Under the pieces are notes generated by a model that had not been told where the DNA came from, searched no databases, and worked only from the letters and a program-made list of their open reading frames with translations. This document shows, piece after piece, positions 8,617-17,415 of a stretch of 64,000 nucleotides of DNA. The translations under genes were made by a program, and so were the position numbers. The DNA lies in contig NZ_JASHIM010000001.1 of the NCBI RefSeq assembly GCF_030733685.1, forward strand, positions 186,001-250,000, given 5' to 3'. Each line of letters starts with the position of its first letter. Position 1 is the stretch's first letter. This DNA is from Roseovarius sp. MMSF_3281 (GTDB lineage Bacteria; Pseudomonadota; Alphaproteobacteria; Rhodobacterales; Rhodobacteraceae).

Positions 8617-8720
8617 AGCGTTTCCAGTTCACCTTGAATCAAAGCGCATCACCAATATCCCGAGAAGGCCGAAGGCCTGGCAGGGTATTGGTGATGCAAT
8701 AATAACTGGAAACGCTTTAA
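8617..8720. repeat. Intergenic palindromic element (REP/MITE-like)
   Basis: Nested inverted repeats fill the gap between convergent genes. The outer arms AGCGTTTCCAGTT (8617-8629) and AACTGGAAACGCT (8704-8716) are perfect 13-bp complements; the next pair, around 8645-8659 and 8683-8697 (GCATCACCAATATCC type), has one mismatch; the centre (8666-8678) is AGGCC-GAA-GGCCT. The first arm begins directly after the stop codon. A related palindrome occurs at 35536-35617 and a lone half at about 9838-9850. It may act as a bidirectional terminator or be a small non-autonomous mobile repeat. Confidence 0.65.
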
Positions 8721-8741
8721 CCGCGCTGCGCCGCGCCCATA

Positions 8742-9077
8742 TCAATGCGGCGTGGTGTTCGAAAATAGCTGGATCACGACGATCCCGCCCAGAATCATGC
8801 CGGTGCCGATGATGGCGGGAGTGTCCAGCCGCTGCCCGAACATGGCAAAGCCGATGATGGCGATAAACACGATGCCCAGCCCTGACCACACCGCATAGGC
8901 AATGCCCACTGGAATGTACTTTAAGGTCAGCCCCAGCAAGTACAGCGCCACGGCATAGCCCACGACCGCCAGAAGCGTCGGCCCCAGCCGCGTGAACTGC
9001 TGGCTGGCCTGCAAGGCGCTTGTGGCCACCGTTTCGGCGGCAATGGCAAAGATCAGCAAAATGTAAACCTGTGTCAT
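8742..9077 (-). CDS. Small multidrug resistance (EmrE/Qac type) efflux protein
   Basis: A 111-residue inner-membrane protein with four hydrophobic helices, the exact size of the SMR family. Glu15 in helix 1 (FAIAAETVATSAL) is the essential proton/substrate-binding glutamate; LKYIPVGIAYAVWSGLG and IIGTGMILGGIVVIQL are the signature regions of helices 2-3 and 4. The IPVGIAYAVWSG block points to the EmrE/Qac drug or osmolyte exporter subtype, not the guanidinium exporter subtype. It works as an antiparallel dimer that exchanges protons for cationic compounds. Single gene, convergent with the GlxA-type regulator and divergent from the LysE gene. Confidence 0.93.
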   Translation of the reverse strand: MTQVYILLIFAIAAETVATSALQASQQFTRLGPTLLAVVGYAVALYLLGLTLKYIPVGIAYAVWSGLGIVFIAIIGFAMFGQRLDTPAIIGTGMILGGIVVIQLFSNTTPH

Positions 9078-9198
9078 GGGGGGCGGTCCTTTCGCGTCGC
9101 GTGCCCTTGCTACGCGTTTCGCTGTGCCGGGGCAATCCGCAAGAACCGGGTCGCTTCAAGGCGCGGATCGGGCTTTGCTGAATGGTCAGGAGGCCCGC

Positions 9199-9795
9199 AT
9201 GTTCCAGACCCTGACCGCCCTTTTGATCTTCCTGTTCCCACTGGCCTACAGCCCCGGGCCGGGGAACCTGTTTTTTGCCGCCAATGGTGCGCGGTTCGGT
9301 TTCCGTGCAACCCTTTGGGCCACGGCGGGGTATCATCTGGCAACCTGGGTGGTGACGGCATTGATTGGCTTTGGCCTGTTGCGGGCCTTGCAAGCCGCGC
9401 CGGGGGTGTTTCACATCCTGCAGATGGCCGGGGCGGGCTATGTTTTGTGGATTGCCTGGGGGATGCTGCGGGCGGGGGCCTTGGACAAGGCAGGCAAGGC
9501 GCGCCCGGCGTCTTTCATGGATGGGGTGATCCTGCTTTTGCTCAATCCAAAGGCCTATGTGATCATCACGCTGATGTTCACGCAGTTCCTGGCCCCCGGT
9601 GCGGTGAATCATGTGGGGTTGGTGCTGATGATTACCACGGTGTTCACGCTCAATAACCTGTTTGCCTTTTCGCTGTGGACCATGGCGGGCGACAGGCTGG
9701 CAGGCATTTTCGCCAGGGACAGCAGCGCACGGCGGCTGAACCTGCTGTTCGGGACGATGCTTGCGGCGGTGGCGGTCTGGATGGCTTTGGCCTAA
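9199..9795 (+). CDS. LysE/RhtB-family amino-acid exporter
   Basis: A 198-residue membrane protein with about six hydrophobic segments. The N-terminal LLIFLFPLAYSPGPGNLFFAANGARFGFR is the LysE/RhtB signature (the SPGPGN motif). The start at ATG 9199 follows an AGGAGG-like site (caggaggcc); a longer frame from 9076 reads back through the SMR promoter region and is unlikely. Members export amino acids or homoserine-lactone-like compounds; the substrate cannot be read from sequence. Stands alone between the divergent SMR gene and the downstream GFA gene. Confidence 0.9.
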   Translation: MFQTLTALLIFLFPLAYSPGPGNLFFAANGARFGFRATLWATAGYHLATWVVTALIGFGLLRALQAAPGVFHILQMAGAGYVLWIAWGMLRAGALDKAGKARPASFMDGVILLLLNPKAYVIITLMFTQFLAPGAVNHVGLVLMITTVFTLNNLFAFSLWTMAGDRLAGIFARDSSARRLNLLFGTMLAAVAVWMALA

Positions 9796-9877
9796 GCGGC
9801 ATCTGCATTTCGTGAAAAGCTGTGTTCCAGGTTCTTGCGAAACGCTTTAGGGTGCCGGCAAACGCGGGAGGATCGCC

Positions 9878-10249
9878 ATGAGAACCGGACGATGTGAATG
9901 TGGCCAGGTGGCCTTCGAGGTGGACGAGGTGCGAGACACGGTAACCATATGCCATTGCAGCCAATGCCGCCGGACGAGCGGCCATTTGTGGGGCTCGACC
10001 CATGCGCCCTTCGCGGCGCTTCGGTTGACACGTGACGACGGGCTTCGATGGTATGCCTCCTCCGAGATCGCCAAGCGGGGCTTTTGCCGGTTCTGCGGTT
10101 CCAGCCTGTTTTACCGGATGAACGATGAAGACGGTATCGGCATCGCCGCGGGCTGTTTGGATGACACGCGGGGCCTGACTGTCAGCAAGCATATCTTTAC
10201 CGACGACAAAGGCGATTACTATGACCTGCCCGAAGCGCCGGGATCCTAG
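9878..10249 (+). CDS. GFA/CENP-V family zinc-binding protein
   Basis: A 123-residue protein of the glutathione-dependent formaldehyde-activating (GFA) fold. The zinc ligands appear as CECGQV (near residue 6), CHCSQCRR (about 26-33) and FCRFCGSSL (about 69-77). Many such proteins have no proven enzymatic role; formaldehyde-glutathione adduct formation is known for only a few. GGAGG lies just upstream of the ATG. Its stop overlaps by four bases with the end of the convergent MFS gene. Confidence 0.88.
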   Translation: MRTGRCECGQVAFEVDEVRDTVTICHCSQCRRTSGHLWGSTHAPFAALRLTRDDGLRWYASSEIAKRGFCRFCGSSLFYRMNDEDGIGIAAGCLDDTRGLTVSKHIFTDDKGDYYDLPEAPGS

Positions 10250-11451
10250 GCGTATTCCTCGGCCCGTTCCAGCCGTGTCATCAGGAACCGCGCAAGGCTG
10301 ACCGCGACCAGAACCCCCATCAACAAGGGCAGGGGCGTGCCATCGAATGCCTGCCCCACCGGGATCGTCAGGATGACCGACCCCACGGTGGCCAGGGCCC
10401 CGACGACGCTGGCCGCCATGCCCGCCACATGGCCCAGGGGTTCCATCGCCAATGCGTTGATGTTGCCCAGCGTCAGCGCGGCCTGGAAAAAGATCGTGGT
10501 TTGCCAGACAAGGTAAACCGGAAAGCGCAGGCCCTCGGGCAGGCCGACGAGGAACAGCGCCAGCACCAGCGCGGTAAAGCCGATCTGCAGGGCCAAGGTA
10601 ACCGAGATCATCCGCCGCATGCCAAGCCGCATCACCAGCGCCGCGTTCAAAAGGCTGCCGGTGCCCGCACAGATCGCCATCATGAAGAACCAAAGCGGGA
10701 ATTGATCGGCACGGTCGAAGGTCACTTCGAACAACTGCTGGATGGAACTGATGGAGCTGAAAAGCGTGGTCAGGCAAAGGGCTTGCACCGCGATCGAAAT
10801 GCGCACGACCCTGGGGGCCAGCACGGCGCGCAGCGCCTCAAGCAGCGCCTTGCCCCGAAACGGGCGGCGTGCCTCGGGGGGTAGGGGTTCGGCAAGACGG
10901 AAAGACAGCCAAAGGCTTGTTATCGTGGAAAAGATCATGAAGCTGCCGAAAATCCCGCGCCAGCCGCTCAGCGCGATGATGCCGCTTCCGATCAAGGGGG
11001 CCACGGCGGGGGCAAGGGTGAAAACCATCATCACGAAGCTGACGATGCGCGCCATGTCCCGGCCTGAATAAAGGTCACGGATCATGGCCAGCGACACCAC
11101 CCGCGCGGTCGCAGCGCCCAGCCCCTGCAACACCCGCGCCGCAAGGACCAGTTCCAGCGTGGGGGCCATGGCGGCAAGGGCCGCACCGGCCATGTAGACC
11201 GCCGCCCCGTAAAGGATCACCCGCTTGCGTCCGAAACTGTCCGACAGCGGCCCGGTGAAAAATGTGCCCACGCCAAGCCCAAGGATAAAGGAGGTGACGA
11301 TCAGTTGCGCGCGGTTCGGCGCATCGGGCGTCAGTTCCTGCCCGATGCGGGGCAGGGCAGGCAGCATGGCGTCGATGGAAAAGGCCACGGTCGCCACCAG
11401 CATCGCCATCAGCGCCACGAATTCCACTCGGCCGGGTGTTCTTGCGCTCAT
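10246..11451 (-). CDS. MFS multidrug transporter, Bcr/CflA type
   Basis: A 401-residue, 12-helix proton-driven exporter. Motif A is visible in the loop between helices 2 and 3 (GPLSDSFGRKRVILYG), and the N-terminal FSIDAMLPALPRIGQEL and VLQGLGAATARVVSLAMIRDLY are typical of the Bcr/CflA branch (bicyclomycin, chloramphenicol and cysteine export). The start at 11451 overlaps the channel gene stop (ATGA), so the two are translated together. The longer frame adds 31 polar residues and is rejected. Substrate unknown. Confidence 0.9.
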   Translation of the reverse strand: MSARTPGRVEFVALMAMLVATVAFSIDAMLPALPRIGQELTPDAPNRAQLIVTSFILGLGVGTFFTGPLSDSFGRKRVILYGAAVYMAGAALAAMAPTLELVLAARVLQGLGAATARVVSLAMIRDLYSGRDMARIVSFVMMVFTLAPAVAPLIGSGIIALSGWRGIFGSFMIFSTITSLWLSFRLAEPLPPEARRPFRGKALLEALRAVLAPRVVRISIAVQALCLTTLFSSISSIQQLFEVTFDRADQFPLWFFMMAICAGTGSLLNAALVMRLGMRRMISVTLALQIGFTALVLALFLVGLPEGLRFPVYLVWQTTIFFQAALTLGNINALAMEPLGHVAGMAASVVGALATVGSVILTIPVGQAFDGTPLPLLMGVLVAVSLARFLMTRLERAEEYA

Positions 11452-11822
11452 CGGTTTTGACCTTCGGGAATGTCGGGATCGTTCGCCGCCTTGGGCTCGT
11501 CCCGCGGATCCGGCTGACGGTGCCCCAGCCGCGCAATCAGCCATTCGGTATGTTCCTCGCGCTTCTTGACTGCGAAAGCGCCGAATTGCTGGATCGCCAC
11601 GGCAAAGATACCAAGGCCCACGAGGATGAAAACCGTGGTGCCGATCTTGCCCATCGGCGTTGCCGGGACCAACTCGCCATAGCCCACGGTCGACAGCGTG
11701 ACGACCGTGAAGAAATAGCTGTCAAGCCACGACCATCCCTCGACATGGTGGAAAAACACCGTGCCGCCGGCGATGATAAGCAAAAGCATCGCCAGAAGGG
11801 TCAGGGCCTTGGCTCCGCGCAT
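11448..11822 (-). CDS. Two-helix potassium channel family protein
   Basis: A 124-residue protein of the Ion_trans_2 type. Hydrophobic helix 1 (about 6-25) leads to a pore helix and selectivity filter TVGYG (residues 45-49, in FFTVVTLSTVGYGELVP), followed by helix 2 (about 59-78) and a short charged cytoplasmic tail. The filter is intact, so a K+-selective tetramer is expected. Lacks an RCK gating domain. Overlaps the MFS gene by four bases and follows the DsbA-like gene by four bases. Confidence 0.88.
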   Translation of the reverse strand: MRGAKALTLLAMLLLIIAGGTVFFHHVEGWSWLDSYFFTVVTLSTVGYGELVPATPMGKIGTTVFILVGLGIFAVAIQQFGAFAVKKREEHTEWLIARLGHRQPDPRDEPKAANDPDIPEGQNR

Positions 11823-11826
11823 GTGT

Positions 11827-12471
11827 TCACCTTTCCTCGGTCAGTTGGCCGGTGATCTCGTCGATCACCTTGATCCACAACTCGGGCGGTTGCGCCCCCG
11901 GAACGGCGTGCTCGCCGTTGACGATGAAAGTGGGGACCGAGGTGATGCCCATCTCGCGGAACTGCTTGTCGCGCTCGCGAATGGCCTCTTCGTCGGCATC
12001 GCTGTCAAGCAGGCGGCGCACCACGGCGGCGTCCATCTCAAGCCCGTCGGCCAGATCGGCCAGAACATCGCGGTCACCGATATCGCGGCCTTCCTCGAAA
12101 TAGGCTTTGAAAAGCGCAACGGCCATGGCCATCTGCCGGTCTTCGATCCCGGCCCAATGAATCAGGCGGTGCGCATCCAGCGTGTTGGGGGTGCGTTCGA
12201 TGGCTTCGAAATTGATATTCAGACTGGCCTCGCGGGCCTTTTCCACCACTGGCAGATAAGCCTGTACCGCGCCGTCCTGCCCGCCGAACTTGGCCTCAAG
12301 ATATGCCCGGCGGTCCATGCCGTCGCGCGGCATCTCGGGGTTAAGCTGGAACGGGTGCCAGTTGATCGAGAACGGGTGGTTCGGGCGCTCGGCCAGCGCC
12401 TGGTCCAGAAGGGTTTTCCCGATATAGCACCAAGGGCAGATCGGATCGGAGATGATATCAAGCTTGACCAT
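11827..12471 (-). CDS. DsbA-family oxidoreductase (FrnE/HCCA-isomerase-like)
   Basis: A 214-residue cytoplasmic thioredoxin-fold protein with a helical insert. The N-terminal KLDIISDPICPWCYIGK holds the CPWC pair (Cys12, Cys15); SVPTFIVNGEHAVPGAQ near residue 180 carries the cis-proline loop and the FrnE-like GAQ. No signal peptide. FrnE-type proteins act in cytoplasmic disulfide chemistry or polyketide/aromatic isomerisation; function here is unknown. Start chosen at 12471 since the family begins at KLDIISD. Its first 14 bases overlap the end of the acyl-CoA ligase gene, which suggests one operon. Confidence 0.87.
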   Translation of the reverse strand: MVKLDIISDPICPWCYIGKTLLDQALAERPNHPFSINWHPFQLNPEMPRDGMDRRAYLEAKFGGQDGAVQAYLPVVEKAREASLNINFEAIERTPNTLDAHRLIHWAGIEDRQMAMAVALFKAYFEEGRDIGDRDVLADLADGLEMDAAVVRRLLDSDADEEAIRERDKQFREMGITSVPTFIVNGEHAVPGAQPPELWIKVIDEITGQLTEER

Positions 12472-13987
12472 GTCGGGCCTTGTAGATCGGCCGCAATTCG
12501 CGACGCAGGATTTTTCCGTTGGCGCCCGAGGGCAGCGCATCGAGGTGGTAAAAGCCGCGCGGGCGTTTGTAGGCGGCAAGGTTCTCGGTCACGTAGGCCT
12601 CAAGCGCCTCGGGATCAACCGGCTGGGGCGCGGTGTAGAAGGCCATGATGACGCGGGCGTCTTTCTTGACCTCGATGTCGGTGACGGCGGATTGCGTGAT
12701 GCCGGGGAAGGCATTGAGCACCGCCTCGACCTCCAGCGGCGACACCCGAAAGCCGCCGGCATTCATCATATCGTCGGCACGGCCCAGATAGGTGATGTCA
12801 CCCGCGGCATCCATCATGCCCTGATCGCCGGTCAGGAACCATTCGCCCTGGAACTTGTCGCGCGTGGCCTCCTCGGCCCCGAGATAGCCCAGCATCAGGC
12901 CCGGGTCGCTGTCATGCACGGCGATCGTGCCTTCCTCGCCGATCCCGACCGGGCCATCGGGGCCAATCACTGCCACGCGCCGCCCCGGTTGCGGGCGGCC
13001 CAGCGTGCCGGGGGTGGCCGGGTGGTCGGGGCTGGCCGAGATGAAGGTGGAACATTCGGACATGCCGTAAGCCTCGTGAATGGCGGTGCCGGTGGCCTCT
13101 TCCCAAGCCTGCCGGATGGTATCGGAAAGCTTTTCACCCGCCGCCAACCCGTGCCGCAGCTTGGGCAGCGAAAGCGCCTCACCGGTCAGCATCTTGCGAT
13201 AAACGCCGGGGGCTGCGGCAAAGATCGTCGCATCGTGCCGCTTGAGCAAAAGCGGCAGTTGCGCCGGTTCGATCCCCGCCTCGGGGATCAGGGCCGTGGC
13301 CCCCATGGTCCACGGGTCCATAAGGCCGGTGCCAAGCGTATAGGTCCAGTTGAAGGCGCCCGCGTGCAACAGCCGGTCTTCGGGCCGCAACCCGTACCAC
13401 CCCTGCATCATCATCTGCCGTGCCCAGATCGCGCGGTGGGCATGGCACACGGCGCGCGGCACGCCCGAGGTGCCCGAGGTATAGATGATATAGGCAAGGC
13501 GGTTCGGATCGCCCATGTCAAACTCGGCCGGGGGCAAATCACGCATCGCCTCAAGATCGGATTGATCCAGCACCGGCACATCCGTGTCCGGGCATGCAAT
13601 CCCGTCGCCGCGCAGAATCAGCGAGGGGTTCAGCGTGTCGATCATCTTGGCCACTTCGGACGCCGTCAGCTGGCTTGAGGTGGGCACAGGGACAAGGCCC
13701 ACGGCAATCGCCCCCAGGTAGGCAATGGGAAATTCCACCGTATTGCCAAGCCGCATCAAGACCCGGTCACCGGGTTCAAGGCCCGCCTGCAAAAGCCCCG
13801 TTCCGGTCCCAAGAACCGCCGATTTCAGGCGCGCATAGCTCCAGCGTTCCGAGCCGCTCAGGCGCAGAACGGCCAGCGCGATCTTGTCGGGCGTGTCTTC
13901 GGCATGTCCCAGCACATGCGCGGCAAGATTGAAGGGCGCGGGGCAGGGAGGGGCGATATCGGGGTGGGTCTCGGCTTGCATATCCAC
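12458..13987 (-). CDS. AMP-dependent acyl-CoA synthetase/ligase (benzoate-CoA-ligase-like)
   Basis: A 509-residue adenylate-forming enzyme that activates a carboxylic acid with ATP and CoA. Motifs: AYIIYTSGTSGVPRAV (P-loop), AYGMSECSTF (A5-like), GEWFLTGDQGMMD and YLGRADDMMNAGGFRV (hinge), ending with SGANGKILRREL carrying the catalytic lysine. The layout is of the benzoate/2-aminobenzoate or medium-chain type; the acid is not identifiable by eye. It diverges from an XRE-cupin regulator, and the Liv-type transporter lies just beyond, so the three may deal with one imported acid (inference). Confidence 0.88.
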   Translation of the reverse strand: MDMQAETHPDIAPPCPAPFNLAAHVLGHAEDTPDKIALAVLRLSGSERWSYARLKSAVLGTGTGLLQAGLEPGDRVLMRLGNTVEFPIAYLGAIAVGLVPVPTSSQLTASEVAKMIDTLNPSLILRGDGIACPDTDVPVLDQSDLEAMRDLPPAEFDMGDPNRLAYIIYTSGTSGVPRAVCHAHRAIWARQMMMQGWYGLRPEDRLLHAGAFNWTYTLGTGLMDPWTMGATALIPEAGIEPAQLPLLLKRHDATIFAAAPGVYRKMLTGEALSLPKLRHGLAAGEKLSDTIRQAWEEATGTAIHEAYGMSECSTFISASPDHPATPGTLGRPQPGRRVAVIGPDGPVGIGEEGTIAVHDSDPGLMLGYLGAEEATRDKFQGEWFLTGDQGMMDAAGDITYLGRADDMMNAGGFRVSPLEVEAVLNAFPGITQSAVTDIEVKKDARVIMAFYTAPQPVDPEALEAYVTENLAAYKRPRGFYHLDALPSGANGKILRRELRPIYKARHGQA

Positions 13988-14046
13988 CGATTAGGCCGCG
14001 CGCCGGTCAGTTGCAAGTGGTCCGCCTGAAGCCTATAGGATGAGGC

Positions 14047-14670
14047 ATGCAAAAAACGACGCCCGAGAACCTGATCCGCGTGGCCCGCGAAAACGGCCAG
14101 CAAGAGGTGGCAGAGCCGCTCAACCTTGGGGAACGCGTGCGCGAATTACGCACCGCGCGGGGCTGGACGCTGGAACAGGCGGCGAAACAGGCGGGTTTGG
14201 CGCGATCCACACTGTCGAAAATCGAGAACGGTCAGATGTCGCCCACCTACGAGGCGTTGAAAAAGCTGGCCGAGGGTCTTGAGATTTCCGTGCCGCAACT
14301 GTTCACCCCGCCGCAGCGCGAACAGGTCAATGGCCGGATGTCGGTGACCAAGGCGGGCGAGGGCACGCATCAGGCCACCGCCACCTATGAGCACGAGTTG
14401 CTGGGCGAGGCGCTGACCAAGAAACAGATGCTGCCCTATCGCGCCCGCATCCGCGCCCGCGACACTGCCGAATTCGATGGCTGGGTGCGCCATGACGGCG
14501 AAGAGTTCCTCTATGTCCTCACCGGCGTCGTGCGGCTGTACACCGAGTTCTACGAGCCGATCGAGATGCGCCGGGGCGACAGCGCCTATTACGACGCCAC
14601 CATGGGGCATAACGTGATCTCGGTCAGCGACGAGGATGCGACGATCCTCTGGGTGACCTCGCTGGTTTGA
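14047..14670 (+). CDS. XRE-family transcriptional regulator with cupin sensor domain
   Basis: A 207-residue regulator. Residues about 28-85 form a helix-turn-helix of the Cro/CI type (LGERVRELRTARGWTLEQAAKQAGLARSTLSKIENGQ in adjacent motifs), and the C-terminal half is a small cupin barrel (RARDTAEFDGWVRHDGEEFLYVL, then GDSAYYDATMGHNVISV). This PuuR-like architecture usually senses small metabolites. Diverges from the acyl-CoA ligase gene, 59 bases apart, and may control it. Confidence 0.9.
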   Translation: MQKTTPENLIRVARENGQQEVAEPLNLGERVRELRTARGWTLEQAAKQAGLARSTLSKIENGQMSPTYEALKKLAEGLEISVPQLFTPPQREQVNGRMSVTKAGEGTHQATATYEHELLGEALTKKQMLPYRARIRARDTAEFDGWVRHDGEEFLYVLTGVVRLYTEFYEPIEMRRGDSAYYDATMGHNVISVSDEDATILWVTSLV

Positions 14671-14678
14671 CGCGCCGT

Positions 14679-14708
14679 GCAAGGGCTTTGCAAAGCCCTT
14701 GGCCCTTG
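14679..14708. terminator. Bidirectional terminator-like palindrome
   Basis: A perfect 20-bp palindrome at 14681-14700 (arms AAGGGCTTTG and CAAAGCCCTT) lies between the convergent XRE-cupin and livM genes. It would form a hairpin in RNA from both sides. No long T-run follows, so the strength is uncertain. Confidence 0.5.
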
Positions 14709-14722
14709 CGCACCCCCGGCGC

Positions 14723-16027
14723 TTACCGCCCCGGGATCAACCCCCGCGGACTGAACCGCAGCACCAAAAGCAGGATCACCCCCATGGTCAGCAGGCGCAT
14801 ATGCGCGGCGCTTTGCAAAAGGTGCTCTTTCAGCGCGCTACCCTCGGCCAAGGGCGCAGTGACGGTTTGCAGGAACCACAGGCCCATCGGCTCCACCTGC
14901 ACCCAGAGGAACCAGATCAGGAACCCGCCCAGCACCGCCCCGAAGTTGTTGCCCGAGCCGCCGACAATCATCATCACCCAGATCAGGAAGGTAAAGCGCA
15001 GCGGCTGGTATGAGGTGGGAATGAATTGCCCATCCAGCGTGGTCATCATCGCCCCGGCGACGCCGCAAACGGCACTGCCAAGAATGAACACCTGCAAATG
15101 GCGGCGGGTGACGTCCTTGCCCATGGCCCGTGCGGCGGTTTCATTGTCGCGTATGGCGCGCATCATCCGGCCCCAGGGGCTGTTGAGCGCCAGTTGCGCA
15201 AGGATCAGGATGATCACCAGCACCACGGTGAAAAGCGCGGCATAGCCCAGCTTCACCGTCAGCGAGGAGGCCGTGACCGGATCAAGCCCCAGCCCCGTCA
15301 CCCGGTCCACGAAGCCCGGATCGTTTTGCAAATCCACCTCGTAGGGCACCGGGCGCGGCAGGCCGTTCACGTTCTTTACGCCCCGCGCCAGCCAATCCTC
15401 GTTCTTCAGAACGGCCAGGATGATCTCGGCGATCCCAAGCGTCGCGATAGCAAGGTAATCGCTGCGCAAGCCCAGCGCCGTCTTGCCGATGATCCACGCC
15501 GCCCCGGCGGCCAGAACACCACCCACGGGCCATGCCAGCACCACGGGCAGGCCAAGGCCGCCAAGGTATCCGGTAGCCGCCGGGTTCACATCCTCGACCG
15601 CTTCGACGCCCCCGTCGAACACCGCGCGAAAGGCGAAAAAACCCGCCACAAGCACCACCAGCATAGCCAGCAGCCGCATCCGCCCGGCGGGCATGCGGTT
15701 ATAGGTCAGTACCGCCACCACGATCACCGCCGCGCCAAGTGCGAGCCCGGCCAAAACGCCGACACCTCCGGCGGCCCAGGCCTCGGGCACCGGGGGCATG
15801 GAGACCAGCACCGTGGCCAACCCGCCCAGCGCCACGAACCCCATGACGCCGACGTTGAACAGCCCCGCAAACCCCCATTGCAGGTTGAGGCCCAGCGACA
15901 TGATTGCCGAAATCAGCCCCATGTTCAGGATCAAAAGCGCGGTGTTCCAGCTTTGCACCACCCCGGTGCCGACGATCAGCAGGGCCACAAGGGCGAAAAG
16001 CCCGGTGTTCTTGACGCTCTCGCTCAT
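14723..16027 (-). CDS. livM: Branched-chain amino-acid-type ABC permease LivM
   Basis: A 434-residue inner-membrane permease of the HAAT ABC family. The core MGLISAIMSLGLNLQWGFAGLFNVG (two adjacent motifs) and the C-terminal MTTLDGQFIPTSYQPLRFTF and MMIVGGSGNNFGAVLGG are LivM hallmarks. Longer than the E. coli core because of extra hydrophobic segments in the first half. Its start overlaps the livH stop by four bases. Last gene of the operon livK-G-F-hyp-H-M. Substrate could be branched-chain amino acids, but HAAT systems also take amides, urea or aromatic acids. Confidence 0.92.
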   Translation of the reverse strand: MSESVKNTGLFALVALLIVGTGVVQSWNTALLILNMGLISAIMSLGLNLQWGFAGLFNVGVMGFVALGGLATVLVSMPPVPEAWAAGGVGVLAGLALGAAVIVVAVLTYNRMPAGRMRLLAMLVVLVAGFFAFRAVFDGGVEAVEDVNPAATGYLGGLGLPVVLAWPVGGVLAAGAAWIIGKTALGLRSDYLAIATLGIAEIILAVLKNEDWLARGVKNVNGLPRPVPYEVDLQNDPGFVDRVTGLGLDPVTASSLTVKLGYAALFTVVLVIILILAQLALNSPWGRMMRAIRDNETAARAMGKDVTRRHLQVFILGSAVCGVAGAMMTTLDGQFIPTSYQPLRFTFLIWVMMIVGGSGNNFGAVLGGFLIWFLWVQVEPMGLWFLQTVTAPLAEGSALKEHLLQSAAHMRLLTMGVILLLVLRFSPRGLIPGR

Positions 16028-17037
16028 ACCGCTTTCCCCCGGAAAAGGCCCGTCGGGCGGAACAAAAGCACGATCAGCAAGATCACGAAGCTGACCGCGA
16101 ATTTATAATTGGTCGACAAAAGCTGTACCAGGCCGTCGGGTTCCAGGGCCTCGGGAACAAGGTAGGTCAGCACCTTTTTCCACGCATAGGTGATCAGCAC
16201 CTCGGAAAAGGCGATGACATAGCCGCCCGCGATGGCGCCCAGGGGGCTGCCAAGCCCACCCACGATGGCGGCGGCAAAGACCGGCAGCAACAGTTGGAAA
16301 TAGGTGAAGGGCTTGAAGCTTTTATCGAGGCCGTAAAGCGTGCCCGCCACGGTGGCCAGCGCCGCCACGATCAGCCATGTCACCATGACCACCCGGTCGG
16401 GATTGATCCCCGACAAAAGCGCCAGATCCTCGTTGTCCGAATAGGCGCGCATGCTTTTGCCGGTGCGCGTGCGGTTGAGAAACCAGAACAACAGCGCCAC
16501 CACGATCACCGCCGTCACCACGGTAATGCCTTGCGTGGTCTTCAGGGCCAGCCCCTCGCGCAACCCAGTCATGTCCTTGAAGTCGCGCGCCGTGATGATG
16601 AAATTTTCACCATCGCGAAAGCGCTGATCGCCCGGCCCGATAATGAACCGCACCAGACCGTTCAGGATGAACATCACGCCGATCGACACGATCACGAAGA
16701 CCACCGGCTTGGCCTTCTGCGCGCGGTAGAACCGGTAGACCATCCTGTCGGTCACCAACACCAGCGCCATGCAGGCCGCGATCCCGAAGGGCAGGGCCAG
16801 AAGGGCGGTGGGCAGGGGGCCGAAACCGACGCCCAAGGCCTGTAGCCCCCATGTCACAAGGATCGTCACCATGGTGCCAAAGGCCATGGTGTCGCCATGG
16901 GCAAAGTTGGAAAACCGCAGGATTCCATAGATCAGGGTGACACCAAGCGCCCCAAGCGCCAACTGGCTGCCATAGGTCACCGCCGGCACCAGCACGAAAT
17001 TCGAAAGCGCCACGATGGCATTGAGAAGGTCGATCAT
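16024..17037 (-). CDS. livH: Branched-chain amino-acid-type ABC permease LivH
   Basis: A 337-residue permease partner of LivM. Typical blocks are GALGVTLIYGILRFSNFAHGD (residues about 25-45, in two parts), ALLSGINPDRV in the cytoplasmic loop, and AAIVGGLGSPLGAIAGGYVI. The ATG at 17037 overlaps the stop of the small exported protein (ATGA); the longer frame to 17061 is not needed. Forms the translocation pore with LivM, energised by LivG and LivF. Confidence 0.92.
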   Translation of the reverse strand: MIDLLNAIVALSNFVLVPAVTYGSQLALGALGVTLIYGILRFSNFAHGDTMAFGTMVTILVTWGLQALGVGFGPLPTALLALPFGIAACMALVLVTDRMVYRFYRAQKAKPVVFVIVSIGVMFILNGLVRFIIGPGDQRFRDGENFIITARDFKDMTGLREGLALKTTQGITVVTAVIVVALLFWFLNRTRTGKSMRAYSDNEDLALLSGINPDRVVMVTWLIVAALATVAGTLYGLDKSFKPFTYFQLLLPVFAAAIVGGLGSPLGAIAGGYVIAFSEVLITYAWKKVLTYLVPEALEPDGLVQLLSTNYKFAVSFVILLIVLLFRPTGLFRGKAV

Positions 17038-17399
17038 TCCCGGCACTCCCCGTGATAGCACACCGCGTAAGAGCCCTCGAAAAGCCCCACCTCGGCATAG
17101 CTGGCCGCCCAGTCGCTCAAAAGGGTCATCAAGCCCACCGCACCATTCTGCGCGTCCGAAACAAAGGCACGATGCCCGTCTTCCTCCGACATCAGATCGA
17201 AGGCGCGTTCGGCCGCGATACCCGACATCAAGAAACGCTCGTTCACCGCGCCGAATGTCACCTCATACGTCGTGTCCTGACAGCCTTCTGTATCAAGACA
17301 TTCAGTGGTGAAGGTACAGGTCAGTGGCATTGCCACGGCGGGCAGGGGCAAAAGACAAGCCAACGCCCAGATCACTAGTCGGCTCTTCTTGGCAAACAT
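17034..17399 (-). CDS. Small exported cysteine-rich protein inside the liv operon
   Basis: A 121-residue protein of unknown function. The N-terminus MFAKKSRLVIWALACLLPL is a signal peptide with cleavage expected near AVAM-PLTC. The mature part has five cysteines (LTCTFTTECLDTEGCQDT near the start, AVCYHGECRE at the very end) that could form disulfides in the periplasm. It follows livF by 16 bases and overlaps livH by four, so it is co-translated with the transporter. An alternative start at 17411 lies directly on a GAGGGG sequence, too close to serve it; the 17399 start is preferred. No enzyme motif is visible. Confidence 0.75.
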   Translation of the reverse strand: MFAKKSRLVIWALACLLPLPAVAMPLTCTFTTECLDTEGCQDTTYEVTFGAVNERFLMSGIAAERAFDLMSEEDGHRAFVSDAQNGAVGLMTLLSDWAASYAEVGLFEGSYAVCYHGECRE

Positions 17400-17415
17400 A
17401 CTCAAATCCATCCCC

